Counted from the first letter of the stretch, positions 50,987 through 62,565 are shown. The stretch: DNA of 64,000 bases from Euglena gracilis (GCA_039621445.1 CP154954.1:3663715-3727714); one strand, 5' to 3'. Translations and numbers: made by a program. Notes: generated from the sequence alone by a model not told the origin.

Positions 50987-53300
50987 GAAAAACTCAGGTG
51001 CCAAAACAATTGCCAACCGTAAATCTGAAAAAATCCAGGGGGATTCAAACAAAAATTTTACAACCAGAAATCTGAAAGAACATAGGGGGGCCCAACGAAA
51101 ATTGGCCTGCCGTGATTCCCAGCGAAAACTGGCGAACCGTCTGTCTGAAAAAAAAAACCCAAGGAGTCCAATATCTTTTTGCCAGCCATAATTCTGAAGA
51201 AAACCCGTGGGCGATGCCAACTGTTGGGGGGTCCAACAAAGTTTTTGCAACCGCATTTGTGCAAAAAACCCAGGGGGCAACACAATTTTGCCAGTGGTAA
51301 TTCTGAAAAAAACATTGGGGGGGTCCAACAAAAATTTTCAAACCATAATTCTGAAAAAATCCCAGGAGTCAAAAAAATTGCCAGTCGAAAATCTAGGAAA
51401 CCCCAGGGGATGCAGCAAAAATTTACCAGCCGTAATTCTGAAAAAAACCAACTGCGATTCTGAAAAACCCAGTAGGGTCCAACAAAAATTTATCAATCAA
51501 CCACATTGTGAAAAAACCAATGGGGTTGCAACAAAAATTTGCCAAAAGCAATTCTGAAAAAACATCAGGGGGGTCCAACGCTTGCCAACCCAGGACGGCA
51601 ATCCAACTCCAACAAAAAAAATTACGTGATTATGAAAAAAACCAGAGACAAACCACAAACAACTGGGAAAACCCAGGGGGTGCAACTGAAATTTACCAAC
51701 CATAATTCTGAAAAAAAAAACACCACAATTCTGAAAAAACCCAGGGGGGTTCAAAATTTGCCAACGGGGGTTCCAACAAAAAAATTGTCAACTGCAATTC
51801 TGAAAAAAACCCAGGCGGGTCCGACCAAATTTGGGCAACCGTAAATCTGGGCTCCAACAAACAACAAAAATCTGGGCTCCAACAAAATATCGTCAACCGT
51901 AATTTTGAAAAAAAACCCAGAGGGGTCCGACAAAAACTTTTTAACAGTAAATCTGGAAACCTGGGGGGGGGACCAAAAATTCCTTCAACTCTTGTTCTGC
52001 AGAATGCAAAAAGATGGTAAATTTTTGGCCCCCCCCCGTTTTTTTCAGAATTGCGGTTGGTGAACTTCGTTGCGAAGAAAGATGAAGACCGCCGACCCTC
52101 CTGCCCCCAGAAAGGGGATTTCTCATTCTGAACATGGAGAAACAGTGCAATTTACCTCTAAATTTGGCCCAATTCGAAAAAAGGCTGATACTTCACCAAG
52201 ACACAACTCCAAATCCAAACCCCATTCCTCCCAATGACCCTGCACAAAAAATAGCACCATTACCCAAAGTAATGAGAACCAATTTTAGTTGCACCTGGGG
52301 TTGGCAAACTTTGTTGGACCCCCCTGGGATTCTTTCAGCATAAAAGCCTGTTGGAACCCAGAAGTGTGACCCCCAGGTTTTTCCTTAACACATTTCTGTT
52401 GGAATACCGGTTGGCAAATGTTGTTGGATCCCCCCAGGTTCTTCAGTGGCAAATTTTTGTTGGACCCCTTTGTTTTTTCAGAATCATGGTTGACAAATTT
52501 TTGTTGGACCCCTCTGGGTTTTTCAGAATCACGGTCGATAAATTTCTGTTGCACCCCCTCTGTCATTGGGGGTCAAATGTGGCAATTTTTGGCATCATGG
52601 CACAAATCCCAATGGTGATGCCATTTGTGTTTTGGGTGCCCCCTGCCGCCTTTCGGTTTTCTTGTGTGTGCGAAAGGTGAGGCGGGGCCATGTCACCAAA
52701 CCCTGACCCCACCCCTATCAAACAACCAAACAACCACAAAAACCACCCAAATGGCCGACACGGATCCCAACGTACGGGTCTCTGACCGTCCAAAGGGCGT
52801 CGTACCATAACCGGAAGGGGGGGGGTCCGACGTACCATAACAGATAAGTGCCCAAAAATTTGCCAACCGTAAATCTGAAAAAACCCAGGGGGTCTGACCA
52901 AAATTTCCCAACCGTAATACTGAAGAAAAAAAAAACACAGGGGGGTGCCAACAAAAAATTGCCTACCGCAGATCTGGAAAAATCAGAAGGGGTCAAAAAT
53001 TTCCCAACCTTGATTCTGAAAAAGCCCAGGACCAAAAACTCCCCAACCGTTATTCTGAAAAAACCTTGGGGGGTCCAAAAATTTACCAACGGTGATTCTG
53101 TAAAAACCCCAGGGGGAGGGTCCCGGCAACAAAATCACCAACCACAAATCTGAAAAAAACCCAGGAGTTCCGAAAAAACCAAGGGGGTGGTCACACAAAA
53201 AATAGCCAACTGAAAATCTGGGGAAACCCAAGGGAGGTTCCAACAAAACCCCAGGGGTGCAACAAAAAGTGCAACCAACTGTAATTCTGCAAAAAAAACC
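50987..53300. repeat. degenerate satellite array, ~45-50 bp units, two polarities
   Basis: The unit resembles CAACCGTAATTCTGAAAAA then CCCAGGGGGGTCCAACAAAA then TTTGC. Forward units fill 50987-52020 and 52845-53300. Reversed units fill 52285-52560 (TTTTTCAGAATC...GGTTGACAAATTTTTGTTGG). Unique sequence lies at 52070-52285 and 52560-52840. The repeats keep long Lys/Pro/Asn-rich frames open, which are not genes. Confidence 0.9.
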
Positions 53301-53559
53301 AACACACAAGAAACTGTTTGGCCCTGATTTTTCAGCTGGGCTGCTCAAAAACAGTATGGATCTGGCACAGGGGGGGGGGGCAAAAAAGGTTCAAGGTTCC
53401 CGTTTTTTTTTTGTTTTAAAACAAAGCAAAAAAACTTTCATGAATAAAAAACGGTTTAAAAACGGTTTTCTGTTTTTAAAAAGGGTGTTTTTTTCAAATA
53501 AAACACTACAAATAGGGAATAAACCTGTTTAAAACAACTTGTTTAAAAACAGCCCGGGA

Positions 53560-55440
53560 ACCTTGGCTGGGTTGCCCGAAAACAGTGCAGATTGTGGCAC
53601 ACATATTTCAGGGGGGCTGCCCAAAAAAAGGGCGGATTGTTGCCATGAATTTTCATTTGTGAATTGTGGCCCTATTCAGCTCTGGGCTGCAGGGGGTGGG
53701 GGGGAGGGGGTCCAACAAACTTGCCACCCGCAAAACCCCAAAAAACAACAAAAAATCCCAACCGCAATTTTCGCAACCGCAACCCGCCCTAATTTTTAAG
53801 CTGGCCCTAAATTTTCATGCTCAAAAACAGTGTGGATCGTGGCCCAGAAACCACCCCCCCTTTATTTGACCCCCCCTTAATTGATCATTTGGGTCCGGGA
53901 ATTTTTTTTTTCATGCGCCGAAATTTTTTTTGCCCTCTTTCTAAAGGAATTTTTGACCCCTTATTGTCCCACCGACCCGATCCCGGCCCGATCGGACAAT
54001 AAGGGGGGGGCAATAAGACCGTACCAAAGGAATTTCATTGGCCGGGTCAAAAAAACCCCCCGTCGGCCGGGGCCAGGGACAATCAGGGGGGGGGGTATTT
54101 GAGCATTTGGGGGTCCGTTGGCCCGAGGGTGTGCTCAAAGGGGGGGGGGGGTATTCTGGGGGGGGGGCAAAAAGCACCGATCGCAGCCCAAATTTTTTTT
54201 TGCTGGGCTTCCCAAAAAAAACAGTACAGATCGTGGCCCTGAATTTTTACCTGGGCTGCCCCCCCCCCCAAATTGTGGAGCGTGGCCCCGATATTTCAGG
54301 GGGGCTGCCCCCCAAAAATGCGTGATCGTGGCCCTAAATCTTCAGCCGGGGCTGCCCAAAAATAAAAGTAGGATGGTGGCCCCAAATTTTCAGCTGGGCT
54401 GCTCAAAAACAGCATGGATTGAGGACCAGATATTTTGGGGGGGGGGGCTGACCAAAAAAAAAAGATTGTGGTCCGAAATTTTCAGCCGGGTCCCCAAAAA
54501 TCGTGGAGCGTGGCCTGATGTTTGGGAGGGGGGGCTGACCGCAAAAAAAACGTGGGGGGACCGTTGCCCAGATGTTTCGGGAGGGGGTGATTTAAAAAGC
54601 ACAGATTGCGGTCCAAATTTTTGGGGGGGATAAAAGCACGGATTGTGGCGCCGAATTTTCAGCTGCCCCCAAAAAACAGATTGTGGCCCTAAATGTTCAG
54701 CTGAGTTACTCCCCCAAAAAAAGATCGGATCGTGGCTCTAAATATTCAGCTGGGCCCAAAAAAAATACGGATTGTGTCCTTCTGAGCGGGACTCAGGGTT
54801 GACATTGTTTTGTTTTTAAAAAAATATTTTAAAAATATTCCTTAAAAAACACTCTTTTTGGAAAATGCAAAAAAAAACGCCATTTCTGTTGAAAAACACC
54901 AATTTTTCAAAAAAACCTCAGAAATTTTTTTCCAAAATCAACAAAAAAAGACATTTTTTTGGTCACATGGACATTTTCCATTTTTGAAACTGTCGTTTTT
55001 TAATATCCTCTTGAGGGCATTGTTGGGGCAAACACCTAAAGTTAAGATTTTTGAACAATTTTTTTTGGAATTGAAGTAAACTTGGGTTTTTACCACATGA
55101 AAATTTGGATTTTGGCACCAAAATTAGGAATATCCAGCAGCTTTATCCAAAAAAAAATCCTTTTCAAGAAATTTTCCCAAGACTCTTGATGACTTTGGTT
55201 GCTTTTTGAAAAACAACAAACCGTGGATTTTCAGCTGGGCTGCCCCCCCAAAAAAGAACAGAGTGTGGCCGAGATGTTGGGGGGGGGGGGGCTGCCCTCC
55301 AAAACTGTGGATCGTGGCCCTTTATTTTCACCTGGGCTGCCGAGAAAAAGTGCTGGCCCAGATGGAGGGGGGGGGGGCAGTGCCCCCCAAAAATACGGGT
55401 GGCCCCACATTTTCAGCTGGGCTGCCCCTCCTTCCAAAAG
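53560..55440. repeat. second satellite family, ~40-50 bp units
   Basis: The unit resembles TTTTCAGCTGGGCTGCCCAA then AAACAGTGTGGATCGTGGCC then CTAAA. It fills 53560-53855, 54175-54790 and 55215-55440, interrupted by foldback elements at 53856-54150 and an A/T-rich stretch at 54790-55210. Confidence 0.85.
53856..54150. mobile_element. foldback elements nested in the satellite (families A and B)
   Basis: CTTTATTTGACCCCCC then TTAATTGATCATTTGGGTCC matches family A (21815-22008) in reverse. It is followed at 53953-54094 by a family B copy, also reversed, with word TTATTGTCC and GGACAATAAG and the CAAAGGAATTTCATTGGCC core. A final GTATTTGAGCATTTGGGGG block at 54097 returns to family A, so B looks inserted into A. 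Confidence 0.65.
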
Positions 55441-55444
55441 TAAA

Positions 55445-56020
55445 CCCCCCCACTTATAACACCCCCCCTCGGGCCGATCAATCAAACCGGGACCTGTAAT
55501 TTGTTACTGTAACTTGTTGTTGTTGGGGAAAATTAACCCCCCCCCTTGGGGAAGAAATGAAATCCGCCAGGGACAATTTTTCGGCCACAATCCACCCAAA
55601 AACTGATTTTTTTTGCAATTTTTTGACACCCACCATCATGAAAAATGCCAATTTTGACCAAATTTGCCGAGAATCGCCAATTTGGGGGGGGGTTGGGATC
55701 ATTTTTGGGGGTCGAGTTACTTACTAGGAGATACTTTTTGACTCCCTTTCAAACTGGACAAACTGGAGGAGACAAACTGGTAGTGGGCTGTCTTAAAAAA
55801 GGACGGACCGACACGTTGTTTTGTTTTCTTCCTTATAAAATAAACGCCAACTATGCAACCTTGTGTAAGCGTGAGTTGCCACAGACGCCAATTCAAGCAC
55901 ACCTGTCCATTCGAAGGGCCTTCCAAAATGAAACTCCTTGATGAAAAAAATCCTTCAATTACAAATCATAATGGCATGGGATCTGCAGAATTGATTTACA
56001 TTAATTGTACAAAACCCCCC
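55445..56020. other. no gene recognised
   Basis: C-tracts with ACTTATAACAC at 55446-55470 and ATTAACCCCCC at 55533. Otherwise nothing. Confidence 0.35.
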
Positions 56021-56024
56021 TAAT

Positions 56025-56236
56025 GACATCCACCCTCATCCCCCCCATAATGGCCACCCTCCAGGCACCATGGGACCCGAAACGGCTTTGAAAACCGCTT
56101 TGGGGTGGGGAAACTTTGGGAGGGGGCAAATTTTGCCAAAGGCGCCGAAAGAAAGTGGCCACTTTGAGGGGGTGAACCAACGGTTGCCACTTGGGGGTGG
56201 AACACTTTGAGGGGGGGCTGAGGGTGCTTGCAATTT
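56025..56236. mobile_element. foldback element, second copy of the CAAAGTG family
   Basis: ACCCTCATCCCCCCC on the left and CACTTTGAGGGGGGGCTGAGGGT on the right. GGCCACCCTCCAGGCACCATGGGACCC matches the 50.8-kb copy in inner sequence. Confidence 0.7.
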
Positions 56237-56257
56237 GCGTCCGGCCAATGGACATGG

Positions 56258-56395
56258 CAAGGCTGGATTGAGGTTGAGGCAAAACAACCTCAACCTCAAT
56301 TGCATTTTGACATAAAGGTGACATAGGAAGGATTGAGGCTGCAAAACCTCAACCTCAACCTCAACCTCAATGTCAACCTGAACCGTAATCCTGAA
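56258..56395. repeat. inverted (GAGGTT)n / (AACCTC)n hexamer repeats
   Basis: GATTGAGGTTGAGG faces CAACCTCAACCTCAAT, then GATTGAGG faces a longer (CTCAAC)n run. Similar to the (GAGGTA)n arrays at 58603 and 60385. Confidence 0.75.
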
Positions 56396-56399
56396 TTCC

Positions 56400-58600
56400 T
56401 CAATCCAACCATGGACATGCGTCCCAAAAAAAAGCTTCCTTTGACCGGGCTGCAAAAACCTCCAAAATGGCCCGATTCGGACACTTTTTTCCAAGTTTGG
56501 CGGATGGAACTCTCCAAAAATGCATAAAAGGTCGAAAAGCACCCAAATGTTTTCCAATATCTCACGAACCCCTCCATATTCCCCCCCCATTGCAGTTAGA
56601 CACCCTAGCCAGAGCCTGGAGGTGCCGTTTTGGGAGGGATGCATCAAAATGACAACCTCCATTGAAGACATCACCCCCTGAAGAAAGTCCTAAAATGAGC
56701 AATTTTGATTTAAGCAAACCAAAAAAAAATGAATGGTGGCTCATCCTCTGAAACATCAGAAAGGGCACAAAATTTGAAATGAAACAGGGGCAAACATTTC
56801 AAACATCCATACAAAGTTGACCAATTGTGGGGGTGACAACATCCATCCCACTTCCCACCTCATGACTGACTGCACAATTGATTGTACGGTTCAAAAATGC
56901 CTTGGTATGCATCGCCGTCTCTCGCGGCCGCCCGTCTTTCGAATGTGAGCCCTATCTCCCGCTACAAAGCGAGTTAGAACCAAATTCTTATATCACCATG
57001 TGCAGTTTAGGAATGCGCACCACATATCTGACGGGCGGCCGATCTTCTGTACGGAGCCGATTTGAGCCTCCAGGAAGCAGGGGGACATTCCCGTTCGGAA
57101 ACTGATCGATTTGAGATACCCGAAAAAAATTTTATTCAAAGTTTTCCCAATAGCGTTAACTGCTCGTCTGTGGATTCGGGGCCCCTCCCCCAAATCCTAC
57201 TGACATTCGCGCCGCCGGGGCGGCACCTATAACCCGAGCGATGTAACGGCCTACGCCCGCGAATGCCGCCAATGCCGACGCGATTCGGCCCGTAGGGTTC
57301 GATTTGGCGCGGTTCCGGCACCGGCAGGCGCCGCGACTGGAACGGTTGGATCCGGATCCGTCCCGTGCACAATACTGGTGTCGGTAAAATCGTACTTTTG
57401 CTCCTGGGCCGAGATAGGTGTTCGGTCTCGCCCGCGTCTTCACCGCATTCGCGAAGGCCCGTGCGTGAGCACGGGCTCACGTGCTTGTAATACAGTTACT
57501 GTAAGTTTACTCTCGCGATTTTGAGACCAGCCAGACGCGCAGAGAAGCAAAACACAACAAAAGCCAAAACCCGACACAAACACGCCATCCTGCGGCAAAA
57601 GCGGTACAAACGCTCCCCTCCCCCCCAATATATATTGAAGGTGACCTTTGCTCATCTTCCGCTAACCACTGACCTCCACAACAAGTATCACTCAGTAGCT
57701 CCTTTGTACATTACACCCACAGTATAATCTACCCGCGACCTGTGGCGGCACAGAGAGTCACAAGGGGGTTCCTCTTGTGGCGAGGGCCAAAAGAGACGTT
57801 TCCCTGGGCCCGGGGCACGGTTTGGGTGAAGCTGTGCTACCCATCGTGAGTGTTTTTGGGAATCTGAACTTCAAGACCAAAATGCACGCTGTCCAGCCGT
57901 CCGTCCAGACGAAAGCAATTTTCTCTAGCCGTCCGTCCGTCCATCCGTCCGTCCGTCCGTCCTCAAGCCTCCTCGTCTCAATGAAAACGTAACAACGCAT
58001 GAAGAAGCCAAGGCAATCCTCAAGCAAGCAGAAGACCCAAAAAAATCAGCAAATGTGAACAACGATACTCAAGGGTTGGATGGAAACTGATCCCTGCAGT
58101 AACACACCCATGGAGTGGATGGACAGGCAAGGGAATTGACCTCATTCGGCGAATCCTGCATGACACCACCAAAGACACCCCCCACAAAGAAGTGGCCATG
58201 TATTCTTTAACTGCTGCCAATCGCATTGGGGCCCACTGTTTTGTGGGGTCTCTGTATCCAAAATCACCTTCGCTCGTTGGAAGGAACAATTGTGTTTTCG
58301 CCTCATCAGTGAGTTCTACATTCAAGGTTTTTTCAATGGGGTGATTAAGATGTCCTTTGTGTATTGGTCTCTCATGCCAGATACATCTGTTGCTCGCAAT
58401 ACGTACTCGACCTTGGAGGTGGTGAGGCACGTGGTGAGGAGAAGGTGTTGCACATGTGAGTCCTTGATAGCGGTGACGGTTTGTGTTTGTTGTTGGATCT
58501 CTTCGTTTTTTGTGGTGGAATTTGCTGATTTTTGGATTCAGGACGGGTTTGCGTGCCGGCTCACCGCACTTACGTATGTCCGAAAAGAGGACAAGCAGGG
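56400..58600. other. no firm gene; a G/C-rich island at 57170-57480
   Basis: 57170-57480 is much richer in CG than its surroundings and is open on the minus strand for about 100 codons, but I recognise no domain. Its edge at 56910-57010 resembles 47250-47340 and 47440-47460. A (CCGT)n microsatellite lies at 57928-57962 and a GGCCCGTGC hairpin at 57458. Confidence 0.35.
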
Positions 58601-58602
58601 TT

Positions 58603-58672
58603 GGGTAGAGGTAGAGGGATAGAGGTAGAGGTAGAGGTAGAGGTAGAGGTAGAGGTAGAGGTCACCTCTACC
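58603..58672. repeat. (GTAGAG)n hexamer array
   Basis: Nine or so GTAGAG units, ending in TCACCTCTACCC so that the end folds back. Confidence 0.9.
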
Positions 58673-58673
58673 C

Positions 58674-58905
58674 AAGACTGGGCATTCAATTCGCTCGTGA
58701 AAATTTTCCATCGTGAAATTTATGGCCGGCCGTTGAAAATTTCACGCATTTTTTCAAAAATTTCACTCGTCCTTAGTATGGAAGACGTATTTCCTTCGTT
58801 GCCCCTATTGCACGGAACAAAGAGATTTGTGTTCCTCTCGTGCCTGCGACGACGTTTTCACTTACTTTAACGTGTTTCGGACATACATCTCTCTAAGGTT
58901 TTGCG
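58674..58905 (+). repeat. ~230-bp duplicated segment, copy at 63655-63885
   Basis: Near-identical from AAGACTGGGCATTCAATTCG to CATACATCTCTC...AAGGTTTTGCG. Similarity resumes in GCAGCCAGCCCCGATTTGGG (58931 and 63892). This places the two copies in direct orientation with an indel between blocks. Confidence 0.85.
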
Positions 58906-59690
58906 AACCCCCCCCGGGGGGGAGGCGGCTGCAGCCAGCCCCGATTTGGGCCCAGCCAAGCCGCAGCAGCACCCCCCCCCGGGGGGGGTGCTGCTAGCCC
59001 TGCTAGCCAGCCCCTTTTTGGGCGGTCCAGCCCAAAATTTTTCGGCCCGAAGCGCCGAAATTTTTTGATGGGGGGGGTTGGACCCCCCAGGTTGAGGGGA
59101 TTCCCGTACAGACTTCCTGACACTTAGGGGGGGGTGCCAGTTTTCAGAACACACTCCGAGAAGAAAACCCTTTTGACAAAATTTTCAGGAAGACAAAGGC
59201 AGGAAACACAAGCAAAACCAAAACCAATCAAGAAAGTGCGCAATTAACAACAACAGAGTCCTGTGTTTTTTCTGCAAAACACCACAGGACCCTGACAAAC
59301 AGCTGCCAATACCTTCACATCTTCTTCTTCTTTTGTAACTTCTTTGACTAAAATTCACATTCTACACGTGGAACCTGTGAGTGGAAGAATCATGAAACAC
59401 AACACGCATGACGGACAAATCGGACGGAAAAAAAGAACATTGGCAAATCTGGCAAAATTCCAGAATGAAGCCACATGTCCTAAAATTAAAAGCACACAAT
59501 GCCAGGTGAAAACACACCCAAAACACAGGTCAAAGACAGAGCTGCAGCAAGCGTTCTCTGTGAAATGGAAGCAAAAGTTCCTTCATGTAAAACACCACCA
59601 GAAAACCAGATGGACCGTCAGAAAATGATAGAAAAACAGAACGCACAGTAGAAGACCTGCCACACAAGAGGGTGGCACTCAAAATTGTCA
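58906..59690. other. G/C-tract palindromes then A/T-rich sequence
   Basis: CCCCCCCGGGGGGG palindromic tracts at 58908-58990 with repeated GCAGCC and GCTAGCC motifs. An unrecognised Lys/His-rich plus frame covers 59344-59628. Confidence 0.35.
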
Positions 59691-60045
59691 CCCAGCGGAG
59701 CGTATTTTGGAAAAAATGGCAAATTTTTGAAAGTGGTCAAGATGCACCAGAAAAGACCAGGAGAACAATTCTTTAAAAGTCACCTTCAGGGGGGCATACC
59801 TGCTTCGACGTTCAGTAAATACTGCATCAATATATTCCCTATCCTTCAAATAGTTGGATTCTGAGTTCCAGACAAAGAAAAACAACGAATTTCAAGGGGG
59901 AGAACACACCAGTTTGCTCCCAATTAGGAAGTCCTTCGGTCCGCGATCGCCGCGAATGTTTAAAACGCCTTTCTGGGTGTTGGCCACCATCATCAAGGCC
60001 GGAAATTTCGGAAGCAGTCGGGAGGGAGAAAGGAAGTAGGATTCT
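59690..60045 (-). other. possible decayed coding sequence
   Basis: Minus-strand frames contain VANTQKGVLNIRGDRGPKDF and, in another frame, NYLKDREYIDAVFTERRSRY then APLKVTFKELFSWSFLV. Both look protein-like, but they are in different frames with no visible junction. Confidence 0.22.
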
Positions 60046-60384
60046 CCCATTTTTTCAATGAAAATATTGAAATTTTTGAAAATTTTGAAATTTTCTGAAA
60101 AAATAAAAAAACGTGAAATTTGCCCAGTCTTGCCTCTACCTCTACCATCCCTCTATGTCACCTCAATGTCAAACTTCCAAGGGAAGTGGCTTATCAAAGA
60201 AAATTTACACCGAACAAAGGCAATTTTATGGAAAAAATCAGAAATTGGCCATTCTTGTCACAAATCTCTTATGTCAGTTTTTGAAACCACCCATCCGGAT
60301 ATTTTTTCTCATTCCTAACCTAAGTAAGATGTGTTGAGATGCTAATTTGCCAAATTTGAGGCATTTGGAGCCTTTTGTGGCCAC

Positions 60385-60460
60385 ATGGAGGTAGAGGTAG
60401 AGGTAGAGGTGGGTGAGATAGAGGTAGAGGACTTTGACCTCTACCTCTACCTCTATCCAG
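60385..60460. repeat. inverted (GAGGTA)n hexamer array
   Basis: GAGGTAGAGGTAGAGGT faces ACCTCTACCTCTACCTCT around GACTTTG, a hairpin-forming microsatellite. Confidence 0.85.
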
Positions 60461-60477
60461 CCCTGATCGAAGGCACC

Positions 60478-60745
60478 CATCTTTTCCAACCTTGTCCTGC
60501 CGCGCTTTCACCCAGGCATCGGACTCCTCCTGCGTTGTGAAAAGTTCATGCGGGTCAATGCACCATCGCGCCCATCCCACAAAAACTTCGTCCAAAGTGG
60601 CAAAAACAACTGCATGCTGGGTGCAAATATCCATGAATTCCAAAAAAAACACTTCACCGCAGCATGGTTCTTGGGGCCTAGATCATCTTTTTCACCACTG
60701 GAGGGGAGGGTGCCCAAAATGGCATCCACTGCGGTGGCTCCTAGG
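60478..60745 (-). pseudogene. hypothetical coding fragment with a T8 frameshift
   Basis: The minus strand reads AVDAILGTLPSSGEKDDLGP then KNHAAVKCFF. After a run of eight T it continues one frame over as EFMDICTQHAVVFATLDEVF, VGWARWCIDPHELFTTQEES and DAWVKARQDKVGKDGCL. Adding one T makes a continuous, convincing protein. I do not recognise the family. It merges into the GAGGTA array, so it is truncated. Confidence 0.45.
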
Positions 60746-60789
60746 GATCCGACGCCTTACAAAACAGCGGAAACCGGGATTGAACCCCG

Positions 60790-61735
60790 GATTTTCTTTT
60801 AAAAACAAGTGTTTTTAAACAGGTTTTTTCCAGAAAAAGCATGTTTTGTTTTAGAAAAACATTGTTTTATTAAACAAAAAATCGTTTTTAAAACGTTTTT
60901 TTATTCATGAATGTCTTCTTTGGTTGTTTTAAAGCAATAAAAACCACCACCTTTGCCCTCGGCGCTCCATGCCGATCCATACCAATGAAATTTTCTTCCA
61001 CTCCATAACTTTTGAGAAAATCTTACAAATGTCATGAAGTCACAAATGACTGTTGTTAGAATTTGCCTCTTTGGTTTTTGTACATTCCTGGTCGCACCTC
61101 GACCACATCCATGGTCACCTCCGTAACCGCTTGTCTAAGCCATCTGTTGATGCGCCGATGTTCATCAGAATGAATCCGGTGCCCCTTGGCATCTTGTTTC
61201 TTTGATCCCAAACCTTTTCGACGAGGAATTCTTCTTCAGCTATCTTGTTTTTTTTTCCCCTCGGACGGTTTGGTTAATCGAGCTGGCATAGCTGGCACTT
61301 CGTTTAAAACGAAGTCAAAAAAAACACGTTTTTTTAAAAAAAAACATGTTTTTTTAAAAAAAAAACAAAAAAAACGCCATTGAGGGTCCAGGGCAAAAAA
61401 AAAAATTGCCTTTAATTTTAGCTTTTTTGCCCATCCTCAGTCAGAGAAAGACACCAAATTTGGGATGTTTCAAGTTGAAACATCCCAAAATGGCAGAAAA
61501 ATGCCCTATTTTGACCATTCTTCTTGAAGACAACCAAAAGTATTGGTTTTCAAGTCATTTGAGCTAAGATTGGTTCACCCTTGCGATCAAAGGCAAAATT
61601 TGGACCATCATTTTCCCTTTGTTTTTTTTGCCGTTTTTTTTGCCCGTTTTTTTTAATAAAAAACAAAAAAAACGTTTTTTTAAAAAAAAACAAAAAAAAC
61701 GCCAGCTATGCGAGCTGGGGACCCCAGTTAATCGC
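60790..61735. other. no gene recognised
   Basis: A/T-rich with repeated TTTTTTAAAAAAAA and AAACATGTTTTT palindromes. The AAAACAAAAAAAACGCCA phrase occurs at 61361 and 61688. Confidence 0.4.
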
Positions 61736-61736
61736 A

Positions 61737-62042
61737 ATTACCATTACCCCCCCCCCTAAACGACCCCCCCCCTAAATGACCCTCCGGGGTCCCGGCCCAG
61801 ACAATGGAAAATTTTTCAAGAAAAAGTCTTCAAAATCAACCGATTTTTTTGAGATTTTCAGAATCGTCAGTTTTCCTTCTAGTAGAAATGATGCCAGAGA
61901 ACACAAATTTCACAAATAAAATCCGAAAAAAGGGGGTGGGGGTGTCCGAGACCCTTTTTTTGCCGCCCCCCCCCCCCCAAGTGACCCTCCGGGGTCTGGG
62001 TCTGGGAGGGGGGTCATTTGGGGGGGGGGGGGTGATGGTAAT
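61737..62042. mobile_element. foldback element, word AAATGACC
   Basis: ATTACCATTACCCC, CTAAACGACC, a C-tract, then CTAAATGACCCTCCGGGGTC. The right end is GGGGTCATTTGG, a G-tract, then TGATGGTAAT. Termini and words are complementary. Confidence 0.75.
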
Positions 62043-62075
62043 CGGTTTGTTCTCGTTTTGACGGTTTATTGATCA

Positions 62076-62500
62076 TCCCTGAAGGGATTTTGTTATTTTG
62101 GGGCCCTCGGACAGCTGAGCAACAAAGGGGATTTGACCCCCAAAAAGGGTTGGCAATACAAGGGATTTTGTACCCTCGCACAGTTGGGCAATAAAATGGA
62201 TTTGCCCCCCAAAAAGGGTTGGCAACACAAGGGATTTTGTTATTTTCGGGCTGAGCAACAAAGGGGATTTTCCCGAAACGGGTGGGCAACACACGGGATT
62301 TTGCTATTTTGGGGCCCTCGGATAGTTGAGTAACAAAGGGGGTTTACCCCCAAAACGACTTGGAAACACAAGGGATTTTGTTGTTTTGGGGCCCTCAAAC
62401 AGTTAAGCAAAAAAAATGGATTAGCCCCAAAACGGCTTGGAAACACAAGGGATTTTGTTATTTTGGGGCCCTCGGACAGTTGAGCAACAAAGGGGTGTAT
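62076..62500 (+). repeat. tandem ~75-bp repeats, six copies
   Basis: The unit resembles AAGGGATTTTGTTATTTTGG then GGCCCTCGGACAGTTGAGCA then ACAAAGGGGATTTACCCCCA and AAACGG. Starts lie near 62081, 62159, 62231, 62298, 62371 and 62450. Confidence 0.85.
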
Positions 62501-62565
62501 CAATACAGATAGAAAACAATTTTTTTTCATTTTTGGGGCCCGCAGACACTGGCGGTTACAGAGTG

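Noticed and set aside
51179-51844. Several overlapping Lys/Asn/Pro-rich ORFs of 65-116 codons
   Set aside because: They are translations of the ~45-bp satellite unit in different frames.
58603-58672. Telomeric repeat
   Set aside because: The hexamer GTAGAG lacks the usual TTAGGG or TTTAGGG form, lies internally and is partly inverted.
60735-60795. tRNA gene, because of a GGTTCAATCCC box B-like sequence
   Set aside because: No acceptor, D or anticodon arms can be formed around it on either strand.
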